Below, one piece after another: positions 17,221 to 26,229 of a stretch of DNA of 64,000 nt. Within the stretch, counting starts at the first letter, position 1, and each line of letters starts with the position of its first letter. A model generated the notes under the pieces. That model did no database searches. It had not been told where the DNA came from and saw only the letters and a program-made list of their open reading frames with translations. The stretch is from Pontibacter harenae (lineage in GTDB: Bacteria; Bacteroidota; Bacteroidia; Cytophagales; Hymenobacteraceae): the NCBI RefSeq assembly GCF_020907245.1, contig NZ_JAJJWH010000001.1, forward strand, positions 178,135 to 242,134, given 5' to 3'. A program made the translations under genes and the position numbers.

Positions 17221-20200
17221 TTATTTGCTAATGTTTTGGAAGTACTCGTTTACCTTTTGCTTATAGTATGGTGAAAGCGCTGGAGGTATTGTCTTAAGTA
17301 ATTCCGTCTGTTTTTCTTTTGCTTTTAAATACTTTTCAAAAGAAGCTGGCACTTTGCGCTGTGTATTTTGTGCCGTTTTAGCTTCACGTTTGTTGTCCAG
17401 TTCACGATCCTTCATCGACTTTTCTGCCTCAAGCAGGCGAGTCAGTATTTCGCGCTGGCGCATGATGGTTTGTTCAGTCAAACGCTTATTAACGAGATCA
17501 GTCTCGCTTTGTTCCATCATCTTACTAATATTTCCGAGATTGCCGTTTTCTCCTTTTTCACCAGGGCTTTGCCCCTGCTGTTTTTCCATTTCTTTTAAGG
17601 CATTTCGGAGAGCCTCCTGCTCAGCAGCTAATTTAGCTAATTCTTCAGATAGTGCCTTACCTGACTTGCCACCTTTTTTCAATTCTTCTATTTTTTTATT
17701 CAATTGCTGTTGCATCTGGCCCATATCGCCTGGCTTCGGCTTGTTTCCCTTCTGTTTTCCCGCCATGCTGCCGTTCATTTGCTGCATGGCCTCCTGCATT
17801 TGCTTCAATACATCGTTCAGCATAAGTGCCAGGTTATTCATGCTCGTCATGGCAAGCTGTTGTTGTACGGTGGCTTTTCCAACGTTGCGGTCTTTGATCT
17901 GCTGCATGCTGTTATCCATGCTCTCGTTCATCTGAGCCACCTCACGTGTAACAAACGATTCTATCTGAAACACCTTTTTCGACAAAGCATAAAGGCTGTC
18001 TTCAATAACTTTTGAATTGTCGCGAAGGCTAAGTTGCTGCTGCGATAGGTTTATAAAGCGCGGGTCACTTTGGTTCACACCACGGAACTGCTTCATCAGA
18101 TCTTCCTGATCAAAAGAAAGCTTGATAAGGTTCTCAAGTATGTCACGAAGACCATCCAGGTTCTGCTGCATACCATCCATGCCTTGGCTATCCATCATCT
18201 CTTGCATCTTTTTCGCCATCTGCTTCATCTGCTCCCCTGCCTTCTGCTGTGAATCGCTGGCTTTTTTATTCTGCTTTTTCTGGAGTTGCTCCTGGCTTTG
18301 CTGCATCTGCTCTTCTATGCTTTCCTGGTCCTCCTTCTGTTGCTGCTCATCCAGAGAGTTAGGGTTATCAAGCTTTTTGTTCAGCTCATTCATCTCCTCC
18401 ATCTCTTTCTTCATTTCCTCAAATTCTTCCTGAAGCTTTTTTTGCTCCTCCTGCAACTGCTCGTTATTTGCCTGCTTCTGTTCTGTTTTCTCGGCCAGGT
18501 CCTGCTGCTCTTTAGCCATTTCCTCTAGCTGCTTGGTCATATTACCAACCTTTTGCTCTAGCTGTAGTTGCTTAAATAGCTCCAGGGCACGCTCTAGCTC
18601 ACGCTCTAAATTGCGCTCGCGGTTGTCAAGCTTGCTCAGTAGTTTCTGTAGCTCGGGGTCGTTGGCCTGTTTTTCCTGCAGAAGTTTCTCCAGTTCTTCG
18701 TAAAGTTTCTTTGTTTCAGGATCAAGCATTTCGTTCATGAGCTTCTGCAGTTCCTGTGCTTTTTCAGCCAATTGCTTGTCCTGCTCACTCAGCATGTTCT
18801 GCTTTTTATTTAGTTGGTCGAACATCTCCTTCATAGAGTTAATGTCCTGCTCCAGCTGCTTTTTCTTTTGCACCAGTTCCTCGAGCTGCTTCTTATCCTG
18901 CCAAGTAAGGTTGCGCTTCGTCTTCAGTTTGTCTTCTGATTTGGCAACATCTTCTTTCAGTTTAGAGGCTTTCTGTAATGACTTGCTCATCTGGCTGGCT
19001 ACAGATTGTGCGTTGCTGTCAAGTTCTTTCTGCAGTTCGCGCTTATCGGGTACCTTTAATTCGAAGGTGCGGGTGCGGGCGCTTTTAGCACCATGTATAC
19101 CATCGTTGTCCCACACTTGCACATAATACTCTAGCTTGTCGCCAGGTTGCATGTTAAGGGCGGCAGTGTTCCATTGGTAGTAATAAGCTTGGCTCAGCTG
19201 CTGCGCGTTTAGCGGCAGTGCTTGGCTTTTATATTTTGCGTCAGGATTTTTATCGTTGCTGATGCGGTAGATAAGGGCGAGTCTGGTTAAGCCGTAGTCA
19301 TCCGATACATCGCCGCCCAACACCATATAACTATAAAGTGCCGTATCCTGATACTGCTCCAAGCTGATCTGAGGGTTGCGATCTGGAATAGTGGTAACCT
19401 GGTAGCTGATCTGCTCTTTGTTAGAGCTGTGCTGGTTCTGCAGCTTGACACTGTAGTTCTGGCTTTGGCTAAACTTCTTGCTAACTCTAAAGCTGCTGCC
19501 GTCTTTTTCAGCAACCAGTTTTTCGTTGGGTTCTTCAAAAGTAAGATTTACACTGTCGGTTTCGGTGGCAGAGAAGTTCCAGGTAATGGTGCTGCCTTCA
19601 GGAACGGTAGTGCTGCCTGTGTTCTGCACCACCTCTGGCTTGCGCTTCAGGTAGGCAGGGTAAGCCACTTGCATACTAAAATCTTTCAGGTTAGGGCGGG
19701 AAAGCAACTGTAAGTTATATTCATCCGACATAAAGCCTGAACCTTCCAGTTGAAACGCTACAGACTTCTGCGGTTGCTTAAAAGTATAGGTATAGCCATC
19801 GGCACTTTTGGTGAGTTTCTGGCGGCGGCCGTTATAGTTAATGTAAACCTCATGGGGTACAGAGGTGCCCTCCACTCCTACTTTTAAGGTATAGTCTTCG
19901 CCGCGGTAGGTTTGCAGTTGGTTGTTCTGCACCACAAACTGAAAAGGCGCGGCAGGTGCGTAAAACTTTTTATAGTTGATGATGCGCTCCGTTCCCTGCA
20001 CAAAAATGGCAGGATATACTAAGGCAATAAGCAAGGCAACTACTGCGGGCAAAGCAACATACTTTAGTAGTGGCTTATTTTCCTGATAAGTAACAGCCTC
20101 TTCAAACTTGAAGGAAGAAAGTTGGCTTGTACGTTGTTCCAGACTGGCTGCGATCAATTCATTTGTCCTGTCGAAATCCTTCAGTTGGATCGCATTCAGC

Positions 20201-20532
20201 AGTTTGTCTTTTATTTCGGGATAGTACTGCCCTACCCGCTCAGCCGCCTGTTCATCGGAGAGCAGTTTTCTCAGCTTTGTTATAGCCGAAAGCGGTAAAG
20301 CGATCCAACGGACAAAAACATAAATAACAATGGCCACGAAAGAGAAGAGCAGGAAGGCTCTTACGTAAGCTGGGAAGTAGAAAAGGTATTCCAGCAAACT
20401 ATAGATAACGTAGATAGAAAGGAGCATGCCTACAGCAAAAATGCTACCCCTAAGCAACAGGTTTAGGTAAAACTTCTTTTTGTAATCCTGTAGCTGCTGT
20501 ATCAGCCTGTCGAGTGCATTGTACTGTTCCAT
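17221..20532 (-). CDS. DUF4175-family membrane protein with very long coiled coil (1103 aa)
   Basis: Function unknown. Two membrane segments lie near residues 27-75, with a third near 150-175 (YVALPAVVALLIALVYPAIF). A periplasmic beta-rich part runs to about 490 and includes ETDSVNLTFEEP and LEYYVQVWDNDGIHGAK. From about 500 to 1080 the protein is a nearly continuous coiled coil rich in Gln, Lys and Glu (e.g. KLQEEFEEMKKEMEEMNELN). DUF4175 proteins of this build stand beside the RsbW-like and ybeY genes in other Bacteroidota, as I recall. An envelope-spanning or scaffold role is inference. It is the first gene of the leftward run ending at 13536. Confidence 0.85.
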   Translation of the reverse strand: MEQYNALDRLIQQLQDYKKKFYLNLLLRGSIFAVGMLLSIYVIYSLLEYLFYFPAYVRAFLLFSFVAIVIYVFVRWIALPLSAITKLRKLLSDEQAAERVGQYYPEIKDKLLNAIQLKDFDRTNELIAASLEQRTSQLSSFKFEEAVTYQENKPLLKYVALPAVVALLIALVYPAIFVQGTERIINYKKFYAPAAPFQFVVQNNQLQTYRGEDYTLKVGVEGTSVPHEVYINYNGRRQKLTKSADGYTYTFKQPQKSVAFQLEGSGFMSDEYNLQLLSRPNLKDFSMQVAYPAYLKRKPEVVQNTGSTTVPEGSTITWNFSATETDSVNLTFEEPNEKLVAEKDGSSFRVSKKFSQSQNYSVKLQNQHSSNKEQISYQVTTIPDRNPQISLEQYQDTALYSYMVLGGDVSDDYGLTRLALIYRISNDKNPDAKYKSQALPLNAQQLSQAYYYQWNTAALNMQPGDKLEYYVQVWDNDGIHGAKSARTRTFELKVPDKRELQKELDSNAQSVASQMSKSLQKASKLKEDVAKSEDKLKTKRNLTWQDKKQLEELVQKKKQLEQDINSMKEMFDQLNKKQNMLSEQDKQLAEKAQELQKLMNEMLDPETKKLYEELEKLLQEKQANDPELQKLLSKLDNRERNLERELERALELFKQLQLEQKVGNMTKQLEEMAKEQQDLAEKTEQKQANNEQLQEEQKKLQEEFEEMKKEMEEMNELNKKLDNPNSLDEQQQKEDQESIEEQMQQSQEQLQKKQNKKASDSQQKAGEQMKQMAKKMQEMMDSQGMDGMQQNLDGLRDILENLIKLSFDQEDLMKQFRGVNQSDPRFINLSQQQLSLRDNSKVIEDSLYALSKKVFQIESFVTREVAQMNESMDNSMQQIKDRNVGKATVQQQLAMTSMNNLALMLNDVLKQMQEAMQQMNGSMAGKQKGNKPKPGDMGQMQQQLNKKIEELKKGGKSGKALSEELAKLAAEQEALRNALKEMEKQQGQSPGEKGENGNLGNISKMMEQSETDLVNKRLTEQTIMRQREILTRLLEAEKSMKDRELDNKREAKTAQNTQRKVPASFEKYLKAKEKQTELLKTIPPALSPYYKQKVNEYFQNISK

Positions 20533-20676
20533 GCTCTTCTGCTCCTATTCTTTATGTCAAAATAGCTCAAGGTATAAGTTAAGATTAAATCTCTAACTCG
20601 TTAAGCTATAGTACGAAAACTTCCTGATTTGCTCTAAAATACTAACTATGAAAGCTTGTGCTTTAGTATATAGTTC

Positions 20677-21438
20677 CTACTCGATCTCCAGCAGCACAGG
20701 GCAATGGTCAGAGTGTTTGGCTTCGGTTAAGATTGCCGCCCGTTTCAGCCTATCCTTCAGGTTGTTAGTGGCCATATTGTAATCGATACGCCAGCCCAGG
20801 TTTTTGTTGCGTGCTCCTGCACGATAGCTCCACCAAGTATAGTTGTGCGGCTCAGGGTTAAAGTGCCTGAACGAGTCTACAAAGCCACTATCTATTAACT
20901 TACTCATCCAACTGCGTTCTTCAGGTAAAAAACCAGAGCTATTGGCGTTTGACTTTGGGTTATGTATATCTATAGGCTGGTGGCAAATATTATAGTCGCC
21001 GCTTACTACCAATCCTGGTAATGTTTCTTTTAAGTCGTTGATATAGCCGTAGAAGTCGTCCATCCACTGGAACTTGAAGTTCTGACGTTCTTCACCACTA
21101 GATCCGGAAGGCATATAGACGCTCATCACCGAAAAATCATCGTAGTCTGCGCGCAGTACTCGGCCCTCATTGTCGTAGCATTCTATACCACAGCCAACTT
21201 CTACATGCTTTGGTTTTTCCTTAGAAAGTATAGCCACGCCGCTATAGCCTTTTTTAACGGCTGGGTGCAGGTAAACGTTGTAGCCCATGTCCTCGAAAAG
21301 GGCTTTATCAAACTTACTTTCGTCCGCCTTAATCTCCTGTAGGCAAAGCACATCAGGGTTTGCCGCCTTCAGCCAGTCTTGGAAGCCTTTGGTAAGAGCG
21401 GCACGAATGCCGTTCACGTTATAGGTTATAATTTTCAT
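20677..21438 (-). CDS. xth: Exodeoxyribonuclease III (253 aa)
   Basis: AP endonuclease and 3'-5' exonuclease of base excision repair. The start chosen is the ATG at 21438, giving MKIITYNVNGIRAAL, the invariant opening of the family; an upstream start at 21471 adds 11 unrelated residues. Catalytic-site motifs are LCLQEIKADESKF (metal-binding Glu), VVSGDYNICHQPIDI, and the C-terminal SDHCPVLLEI (Asp-His). Length and all motifs are intact. Confidence 0.96.
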   Translation of the reverse strand: MKIITYNVNGIRAALTKGFQDWLKAANPDVLCLQEIKADESKFDKALFEDMGYNVYLHPAVKKGYSGVAILSKEKPKHVEVGCGIECYDNEGRVLRADYDDFSVMSVYMPSGSSGEERQNFKFQWMDDFYGYINDLKETLPGLVVSGDYNICHQPIDIHNPKSNANSSGFLPEERSWMSKLIDSGFVDSFRHFNPEPHNYTWWSYRAGARNKNLGWRIDYNMATNNLKDRLKRAAILTEAKHSDHCPVLLEIE

Positions 21439-21525
21439 ACTATTTCTTGCGACACATGTAGCACGTATCAAGACACAATACCTTGATCGCGTTTGGTATG
21501 TCGGTTATAAATTTCTGTTCTATAC

Positions 21526-21609
21526 TTATTTTGATTTTCCTCTTGAGTCGCGGGTTAAGAGGAAGAGAGATGATGACAGGAGGATCAGGTTGATGAGCTT
21601 CAGTTTCAT
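21526..21609 (-). CDS. Possible 27-residue hydrophobic peptide or signal-peptide remnant
   Basis: A short frame starting at 21609 reads MKLKLINLILLSSSLFLLTR and then stops after DSRGKSK. It has the composition of a secretion signal with nothing after it. It may be a decayed gene, a small membrane peptide or chance. The rest of the gap 21439-21943 holds only repeats. Confidence 0.2.
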   Translation of the reverse strand: MKLKLINLILLSSSLFLLTRDSRGKSK

Positions 21610-21680
21610 GGTTTTTATTCTTGATATGTGGTTGTAGTTAAAGCCTACCCACCTCTTCCAGGAGTAGGGTTTTCATTCTA

Positions 21681-21851
21681 TTTTGTTGTCATCCTGAAAG
21701 GATCTTGTCGGCTAATGGTAAAGGCTTAACCTCCCTTCAACTAAGTTTCTTAACAGAATGACAGCAGGTTTTTACCTTATAAGTTAGAATGAACGACCTT
21801 ACTCCTATGAAGGGGATCAACCAACTACAGGAGAAAATTCCCCTTCATAGG
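21681..21851. repeat. Intergenic repeat cluster
   Basis: The 505-base gap between exonuclease III and the next gene contains two repeat pairs. GTTGTCATCCTGAAAGGATC (from 21685) has an inverted partner around 21751-21768, a pattern common between genes in this phylum. CCTATGAAGGGGA at 21804-21816 is perfectly inverted at 21839-21851 (13 bp, 22-base loop). No promoter or RNA gene is recognised here. Confidence 0.5.
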
Positions 21852-21943
21852 GGTTCCTGGAGGATTAGGTATGAATTTACTTTTAGCTCACGTTATTCAA
21901 AATCGTTGAACTTAACTCGGCACACAAAATACGAATGTCACAC

Positions 21944-22300
21944 CTAATCCAGTTGATCGAAATACTCCAGTATATGCCAGCGGAGCATCTTGTCCTGCTC
22001 CTTCAGGTTTGCAAAAGGTATTGGTTTCACGGATTTATAGTGTGGCCAACCTTCTTCGTCTACATGCGACAATTCGTAGTAGCCCGACAGGCTAAATACT
22101 TTGCAGGTAGCGATGTGCATCAAGTCCTGCTTCTCTTCTTTTGTAAAGTTGCTGATGCCTCTGCCCAACTCCTGTATTCCGATCAGGAAAAGAATGGCGT
22201 TCAGGTCGGGTTTTTTGCCGAACTGCTTCATCAGCGCCGCCCGCAGGTTGGTCCATCTATGTTCAAAATTATCGGATTGCTCTATCATCTTTATTTTCAA
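21944..22300 (-). CDS. Conserved hypothetical protein (118 aa)
   Basis: Not assigned to a named family. The protein is soluble and mostly helical, with a centre reading LNAILFLIGIQELGRGISNFTKEEKQDLMHIATCKV and an aromatic tail (YYELSHVDEEGWPHYKSVKPIPF). It looks intact, and the pattern of an internal IGIQELG motif is one I associate with small Bacteroidota-only proteins. It lies downstream of the carboxymuconolactone decarboxylase-like gene on the same strand (81-base gap) and may share its transcript. ATGs at 22300 and 22288 are both possible starts. Confidence 0.7.
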   Translation of the reverse strand: MKIKMIEQSDNFEHRWTNLRAALMKQFGKKPDLNAILFLIGIQELGRGISNFTKEEKQDLMHIATCKVFSLSGYYELSHVDEEGWPHYKSVKPIPFANLKEQDKMLRWHILEYFDQLD

Positions 22301-22381
22301 TTGTTAATTGCCGATTGTTGGTATATCTGCTCATGCTTAATTTGTAAATACAATCAGCCACCAACTATTAGCAAACTAACT

Positions 22382-22735
22382 TTAAGACGCGCTTTCCTGG
22401 TTCTTTAGTTCCTCCCAATACTCCACAGCACGGCGGAAGTGTGGGATCACAATAGAGCCACCTATAAGATTGGCGATGGAGAACACTTCAAATATCTGCT
22501 CGTCGTTTACGCCTTCTTCATGGCATTTGCCTAAATGGTACTTAATGCAGTCGTCGCAGCGCAAAACCATAGAAGCCACCAAGCCTAGCATTTCTTTCGT
22601 TTTCACATCCAGAGCACCTTCCATGTAGGTGTTCGTATCCAAATTAAAGAAACGCTTTATTACTTTGTTGTCGTAAGTCATAATACGCTCGTTCATGCGC
22701 ATGCGGTAGTCGTTGAATTCTTCTATAAGACTCAT
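22382..22735 (-). CDS. Carboxymuconolactone decarboxylase-family (AhpD-like) protein (117 aa)
   Basis: Small all-helical protein of the CMD/AhpD superfamily. The signature RCDDCIKYHLGKCHEEGVNDEQIFE is at about 60-84. Its CxxC pair and the following His match the redox-active site of AhpD-type alkylhydroperoxidases, so a peroxide-reducing or thiol role is more likely than decarboxylation. The remainder (VFSIANLIGGSIVIPHFRRA) fits the same fold. Whether it is an active peroxidase is not shown by sequence alone. Confidence 0.9.
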   Translation of the reverse strand: MSLIEEFNDYRMRMNERIMTYDNKVIKRFFNLDTNTYMEGALDVKTKEMLGLVASMVLRCDDCIKYHLGKCHEEGVNDEQIFEVFSIANLIGGSIVIPHFRRAVEYWEELKNQESAS

Positions 22736-22819
22736 TGTTGTTATTTTAAGTAGAAATAAAGTATAACTATAAAGTTAGATTAAATTATCAAGAATACCTT
22801 AAACCAGCGCCTCCTGGAG

Positions 22820-23506
22820 GTGTTTGATGACTTGTTGGCCCTGCTATACCCTGAAAGCTGCTACGCTTGCCAGGGAGCATTGGCTCGTGGAGAGAAATTT
22901 ATCTGCACCGACTGTAGCGTGAAACTGCCTTATACCGATTTTCATGTACATGGCGCTACAGAACGGAACCCACTACAGCGGCGTTTCTGGGGAAAGGTAC
23001 CCGTACGGTTTGCATTTGCTTATTTATACTTCAGACCAAAGGGCAGAGTGCAACGCCTGCTGCATCAGTTAAAGTACAGAGGAGCGCAGGAGCTAGGCGA
23101 GCACCTAGGCAAACTTTACGGTTCCCTCCTCTCCGACCACCACTACGCTACCGAGTTCGATTTAATTTTGCCAGTGCCGCTGCACAAACTAAAGCTTCGC
23201 AAGCGCGGCTACAATCAGTCTGATGCCTTTGCGAAGGGTTTGGCTGACGCTATGCACTTGCCCTGGAGCAACAAAATATTGATTAGAAATGTAAATACCA
23301 GCACGCAAACCCAAAAGACTCGCATTGATCGCTGGCAAAATGTGGAGCAGGTGTTTCAGGTAAACCAGCCATCAGAAGTAAAAGGCAAAAGAATATTGTT
23401 AGTTGATGACGTAATGACCACAGGAGCTACTTTAGAAGCATGTGCTATAGCATTGCTGGCAGAAGGAGCTACGGAGATTAGTGTGACAACAATAGCTTCG
23501 GCCTGA
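22820..23506 (+). CDS. ComF-family phosphoribosyltransferase-like protein (228 aa)
   Basis: ComF proteins are linked to DNA uptake in competent bacteria and occur widely elsewhere with unclear roles. The N-terminus has the four-Cys zinc-finger-like pattern (CYACQGALARG, ICTDC, residues 14-37). The C-terminal PRPP-binding loop is ILLVDDVMTTGATLEACA at about 193-210. The conserved DLILPVPLHKLKLRKRGYNQ precedes it. The start is a GTG at 22820 directly after CTGGAG; no in-frame ATG gives a better N-terminus. Confidence 0.9.
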   Translation: MFDDLLALLYPESCYACQGALARGEKFICTDCSVKLPYTDFHVHGATERNPLQRRFWGKVPVRFAFAYLYFRPKGRVQRLLHQLKYRGAQELGEHLGKLYGSLLSDHHYATEFDLILPVPLHKLKLRKRGYNQSDAFAKGLADAMHLPWSNKILIRNVNTSTQTQKTRIDRWQNVEQVFQVNQPSEVKGKRILLVDDVMTTGATLEACAIALLAEGATEISVTTIASA

Positions 23507-23674
23507 TTTTTGCTGTAACTATTGTTCCTGATAAGATAGGAGCTTTGCCTATATTGTAAATATAAGACGCTGGAAACCATTGAAGTTTCTCTGGTTGCTT
23601 ACTAATAGACAAGTTTCTAGGAACTATAGGTAGATGAATAACCTTATAGACACTAAAGTAGAGGCACACAAAGG

Positions 23675-24112
23675 ATGGCACAAGAACTAAAAAATTCTTT
23701 TGGAAGAGTTTTTTTGAAAATTGAAAAAGACGAGCGAAACAAGTGGATCCATGTAAATTGGATGGGCTACCTGACTGCAGAAAATATAAAGACTGGAGCA
23801 ATAGCTTATACAGAAGAACTGGCTAAGTCAGGCTATAATTGTGTATTGAATGATACAAGGTTGATACTTGGCTCATGGGATCATTCTTTAGATTGGGTTG
23901 TAAATGAATGGGCACCACGTGCTGCCCGTGCAGGTTTAAAGCATTTTGCCATGATTGTAACCCCCGAAACGTTTGCAGAATCTACGGCCTCTAACTTTTA
24001 CTCCCGTTTAAAAGCGTTTCAAACACAGGTTTTTGATGAGAGGCCAAAAGCTGAAGAATGGCTAAAGCAGTTTTCCCTAAATTCCAGATCAAGTTTTAAG
24101 TTCTCTAATTAG
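23675..24112 (+). CDS. STAS/SpoIIAA-like hypothetical protein (145 aa)
   Basis: Soluble protein with an alternating beta-alpha pattern: KIEKDERNKWIHVNWMGYLTA, then IAYTEELAKSGYNCVLNDTR, and FAMIVTPETFAES. This resembles the STAS/SEC14-like folds seen in DUF3478-type proteins. The match is by pattern only. No phosphorylatable Ser is clearly placed. It is the only gene between ComF and a perfect 24-bp hairpin, so it is probably monocistronic. Confidence 0.7.
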   Translation: MAQELKNSFGRVFLKIEKDERNKWIHVNWMGYLTAENIKTGAIAYTEELAKSGYNCVLNDTRLILGSWDHSLDWVVNEWAPRAARAGLKHFAMIVTPETFAESTASNFYSRLKAFQTQVFDERPKAEEWLKQFSLNSRSSFKFSN

Positions 24113-24126
24113 TTACTTTATTTGAT

Positions 24127-24178
24127 ATCCATAATAGAGAAGCCCTGCTATTAGTAGCAGGGCTTCTCTATTATGGAT
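24127..24178. terminator. Perfect 24-bp hairpin after the STAS-like gene
   Basis: Arms 24127-24150 and 24155-24178 are exactly complementary around a 4-base loop (TTAG). The core GAAGCCCTGCTA is GC-rich. The outer arms are AT-rich but lack a pure T run. It follows the gene at 23675-24112 by 14 bases. The 258-base gap to the next gene otherwise shows no feature. Confidence 0.6.
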
Positions 24179-24370
24179 GGTGCTCTTACAATTGATCTAC
24201 CAGTTTGTACTAGCGCTCCCTCCGAGGGGTACAGGAAGGATTTTACAACTGCAGATATTTCCTGAGTCAGTTACTCCTTCGCTTCACAAGCATTAAAGCC
24301 CCTTTAGTCCCCTCAAAGGATCAGTCTATCAGGCATGTTATTTAGTTATAACAAATGTTTTGACGCAGCT

Positions 24371-24844
24371 TTAAGATGTTTGTCTCTGATGAATTTCAGA
24401 TAAACTTGGTTCAGCATACTCTATTATCTCCTCTTCTTCCAGTTTATCAAGTTCTGCTTTTGCCAGGCTGTAGTCCGCATTAAAAGGAATTTCTAAGGCA
24501 AAGTAATGTTCGTTTAGCTTTTCAGATACGCAGCCGAGCTTGGTGAAAATATTCCTTACTTCTTCTATGTCTTGGGCATCATTAGTTACCACAACATGTA
24601 TTGTAGAATTGCCAGATGCTTCAACGGTATTTTTGTATACTAGCCTTTGATTTTCTTCATCGAAAGTAGCTAGCACTACATCATTAGTGGCTATAAGTGG
24701 CGCATAAAACGGAAGGCTGTCAATTCGGTAGTGTCCTTTTTCTTTGTCAACTACAACTGCCCAAAGTGGCTCCTCCATTTCCTTGTCAAATATTTCGCTG
24801 AAAAACTTGATGGTTATTTCTTCGTGTTGTGAAGTATTATTCAT
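24371..24844 (-). CDS. DUF4265-like protein (157 aa)
   Basis: Function unknown. The protein opens with EEITIKFFSEIFDKEMEEPLWAVVVDKEKGHYRIDSLPFYAPLIATNDVV, the pattern of the DUF4265 family, in which W-A followed by D-S-x-P-F-Y-A and N-D-V-V are the most conserved parts. The second half reads as a ferredoxin-like fold (IHVVVTNDAQDIEEVRNIFTKLGC). It is cytoplasmic, with no signal peptide. DUF4265 proteins are often near polymorphic-toxin immunity genes or stand alone; here it stands alone. It is followed by an intergenic terminator belonging to gldJ-side transcription. Confidence 0.8.
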   Translation of the reverse strand: MNNTSQHEEITIKFFSEIFDKEMEEPLWAVVVDKEKGHYRIDSLPFYAPLIATNDVVLATFDEENQRLVYKNTVEASGNSTIHVVVTNDAQDIEEVRNIFTKLGCVSEKLNEHYFALEIPFNADYSLAKAELDKLEEEEIIEYAEPSLSEIHQRQTS

Positions 24845-24867
24845 TATGCTTGCTTGGCTATAAAAGT

Positions 24868-24897
24868 AAAAAGCCCAGAACTGCTTCTGGGCTTTTT
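24868..24897 (-). terminator. Terminator after the GldJ-like gene
   Basis: A perfect 13-bp stem AAAAAGCCCAGAA around CTGC, with a T run in the minus direction. It lies 22 bases beyond the stop at 24919 and also precedes the DUF4265 gene start. Confidence 0.85.
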
Positions 24898-24918
24898 GTA
24901 TTGCTATAATATGTTTGA

Positions 24919-26166
24919 CTATCTGCTTGAACCAGCGTTAATCATGGCGCAACGGAAGCCGATAGTAGCTGATGCTGAATCCTGGTGTGTGAAACGACGT
25001 GTGCCTGGAGATAACCAATAAGCTACGTCTTTCCAAGAACCACCTTTATAAATACGAACCTCGTCAGATAACAGAGAGTGCTGCGGATCATAGAATGTGC
25101 TATCATCTTTCGCACCATCTCTACGGAATGGGTTCATATCTTCAACATCCTGGAAAGAAAGCGGACGGTACACATCTTGTACCCACTCGTTTACATTACC
25201 AGCCATGTTGTAAAGGCCGAAATCGTTTGGAGGATAGCTGTAGATATAATCTGTGATCATGGCGCCATCATTAAGCGAACCTGCTATACCTGCATAGTCA
25301 CCACGGCCACGCTTGAAGTTAGCCATAAATTGGCCCATTTCTTTACCGTAAGGATTACGTACCTGGTGGCCATCCCATGGGTAAAGTCTTCTGTTGTTTT
25401 GGTTTTCGTCTTCAGAATACTGTGTTCCGATCATTGCCTGTGCTGCATACTCCCACTCAGCCTCTGTTGGTAGGCGGTAGTTCGGCAATACATAGCCAGA
25501 TTCGATAGATGGTTTTGGTTTTGCTTCTTCGCCCTCTACAGGTTCAGGTGCGCTTCTTCTTCCGAAAAGACCACGGCCACCATTACCGCCTTCGGCTTGC
25601 ATGGCCAGGTTCTCGTTAACCTTAGCTGTACGCCAGATGCAGAAATCGTTAGCCTGTAACCAGTCTACACCAACTACTGGCCAGAAACGGAAGCCAGGGT
25701 AACGCAGGTAGTAAGTTACAAATGGGTCGTTAAAAGAAAGCTGTCTTGACCAAACCTGTGTGTCAGGAAGTGCTGCTGTATAAATAGAAAGGTCATGAGC
25801 AGAGTCTCTTTTTAGAGAGTGCAGGTATTCCAGCCAGTGAATATTGGCTACCTCTGCCTCATCCATGTAGAAAGATGCTACCGTTACAGTACGCTCAATA
25901 TTATCGCGTGTTAAAGCGATATCTTCTTCCATTGAACCTAATGTTGTACGGCCTCCTTCAATAAATACCAATCCAGGTCCTTGCGGAAGTTCTGCAAAAT
26001 CATTTACACGATAATAGGACGAATCTTCATCATCGTAGCTATAGGCTATACCTGTAGCCGTGCTATAGTCACCAGGGTTAGTGCTGGATGGTTGCCCTCC
26101 TCTATTACAGGCTGCCAGCATCAGGCCTCCTACAACCACACTTGATAAATACTTAATAAACTTCAT
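24919..26166 (-). CDS. gldJ: GldJ-like formylglycine-fold lipoprotein (415 aa)
   Basis: Probable outer-membrane lipoprotein of the gliding/type IX secretion machinery. Residues 1-20 form a signal peptide with the lipobox cysteine at LAAC. The body is an FGE-sulfatase (SUMF1/EgtB) fold: FIEGGRTTLGSMEEDI near 70-85, FYMDEAEVANIHWLEYLHS near 99-115, YRLPTEAEWEYAAQ near 230-245, NVNEWVQDV, and the closing SWKDVAYWLSPGTRRF and SATIGFRCA. A low-complexity insert (GGNGGRGLFGRRSAPEPVEG, near 195-215) breaks the fold. GldJ is preferred over GldK because of the paired porP upstream, but the two are hard to separate from sequence. The 63-base gap to porP suggests one transcript. Confidence 0.8.
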   Translation of the reverse strand: MKFIKYLSSVVVGGLMLAACNRGGQPSSTNPGDYSTATGIAYSYDDEDSSYYRVNDFAELPQGPGLVFIEGGRTTLGSMEEDIALTRDNIERTVTVASFYMDEAEVANIHWLEYLHSLKRDSAHDLSIYTAALPDTQVWSRQLSFNDPFVTYYLRYPGFRFWPVVGVDWLQANDFCIWRTAKVNENLAMQAEGGNGGRGLFGRRSAPEPVEGEEAKPKPSIESGYVLPNYRLPTEAEWEYAAQAMIGTQYSEDENQNNRRLYPWDGHQVRNPYGKEMGQFMANFKRGRGDYAGIAGSLNDGAMITDYIYSYPPNDFGLYNMAGNVNEWVQDVYRPLSFQDVEDMNPFRRDGAKDDSTFYDPQHSLLSDEVRIYKGGSWKDVAYWLSPGTRRFTHQDSASATIGFRCAMINAGSSR

Positions 26167-26229
26167 AAAATAGCACCTAGTTTAGAAAAGGTTCTTGTAA
26201 GGTAATTTAGTTTGCAATTATAGATAAAA

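Noticed and set aside
17354..19126. Several plus-strand frames of 60-193 residues opposite the DUF4175 gene
   Set aside because: They mirror the Gln/Lys/Glu-rich coiled-coil codons on the other strand and give Cys/Leu/Phe-rich nonsense proteins.
21526..21609. The 27-residue peptide as a firm gene
   Set aside because: Signal-like but too short and alone; kept as a low-confidence entry only.
23478..23801. 107-residue minus-strand frame between comF and the STAS-like gene
   Set aside because: It overlaps both real genes antisense, has no family resemblance, and no start context.
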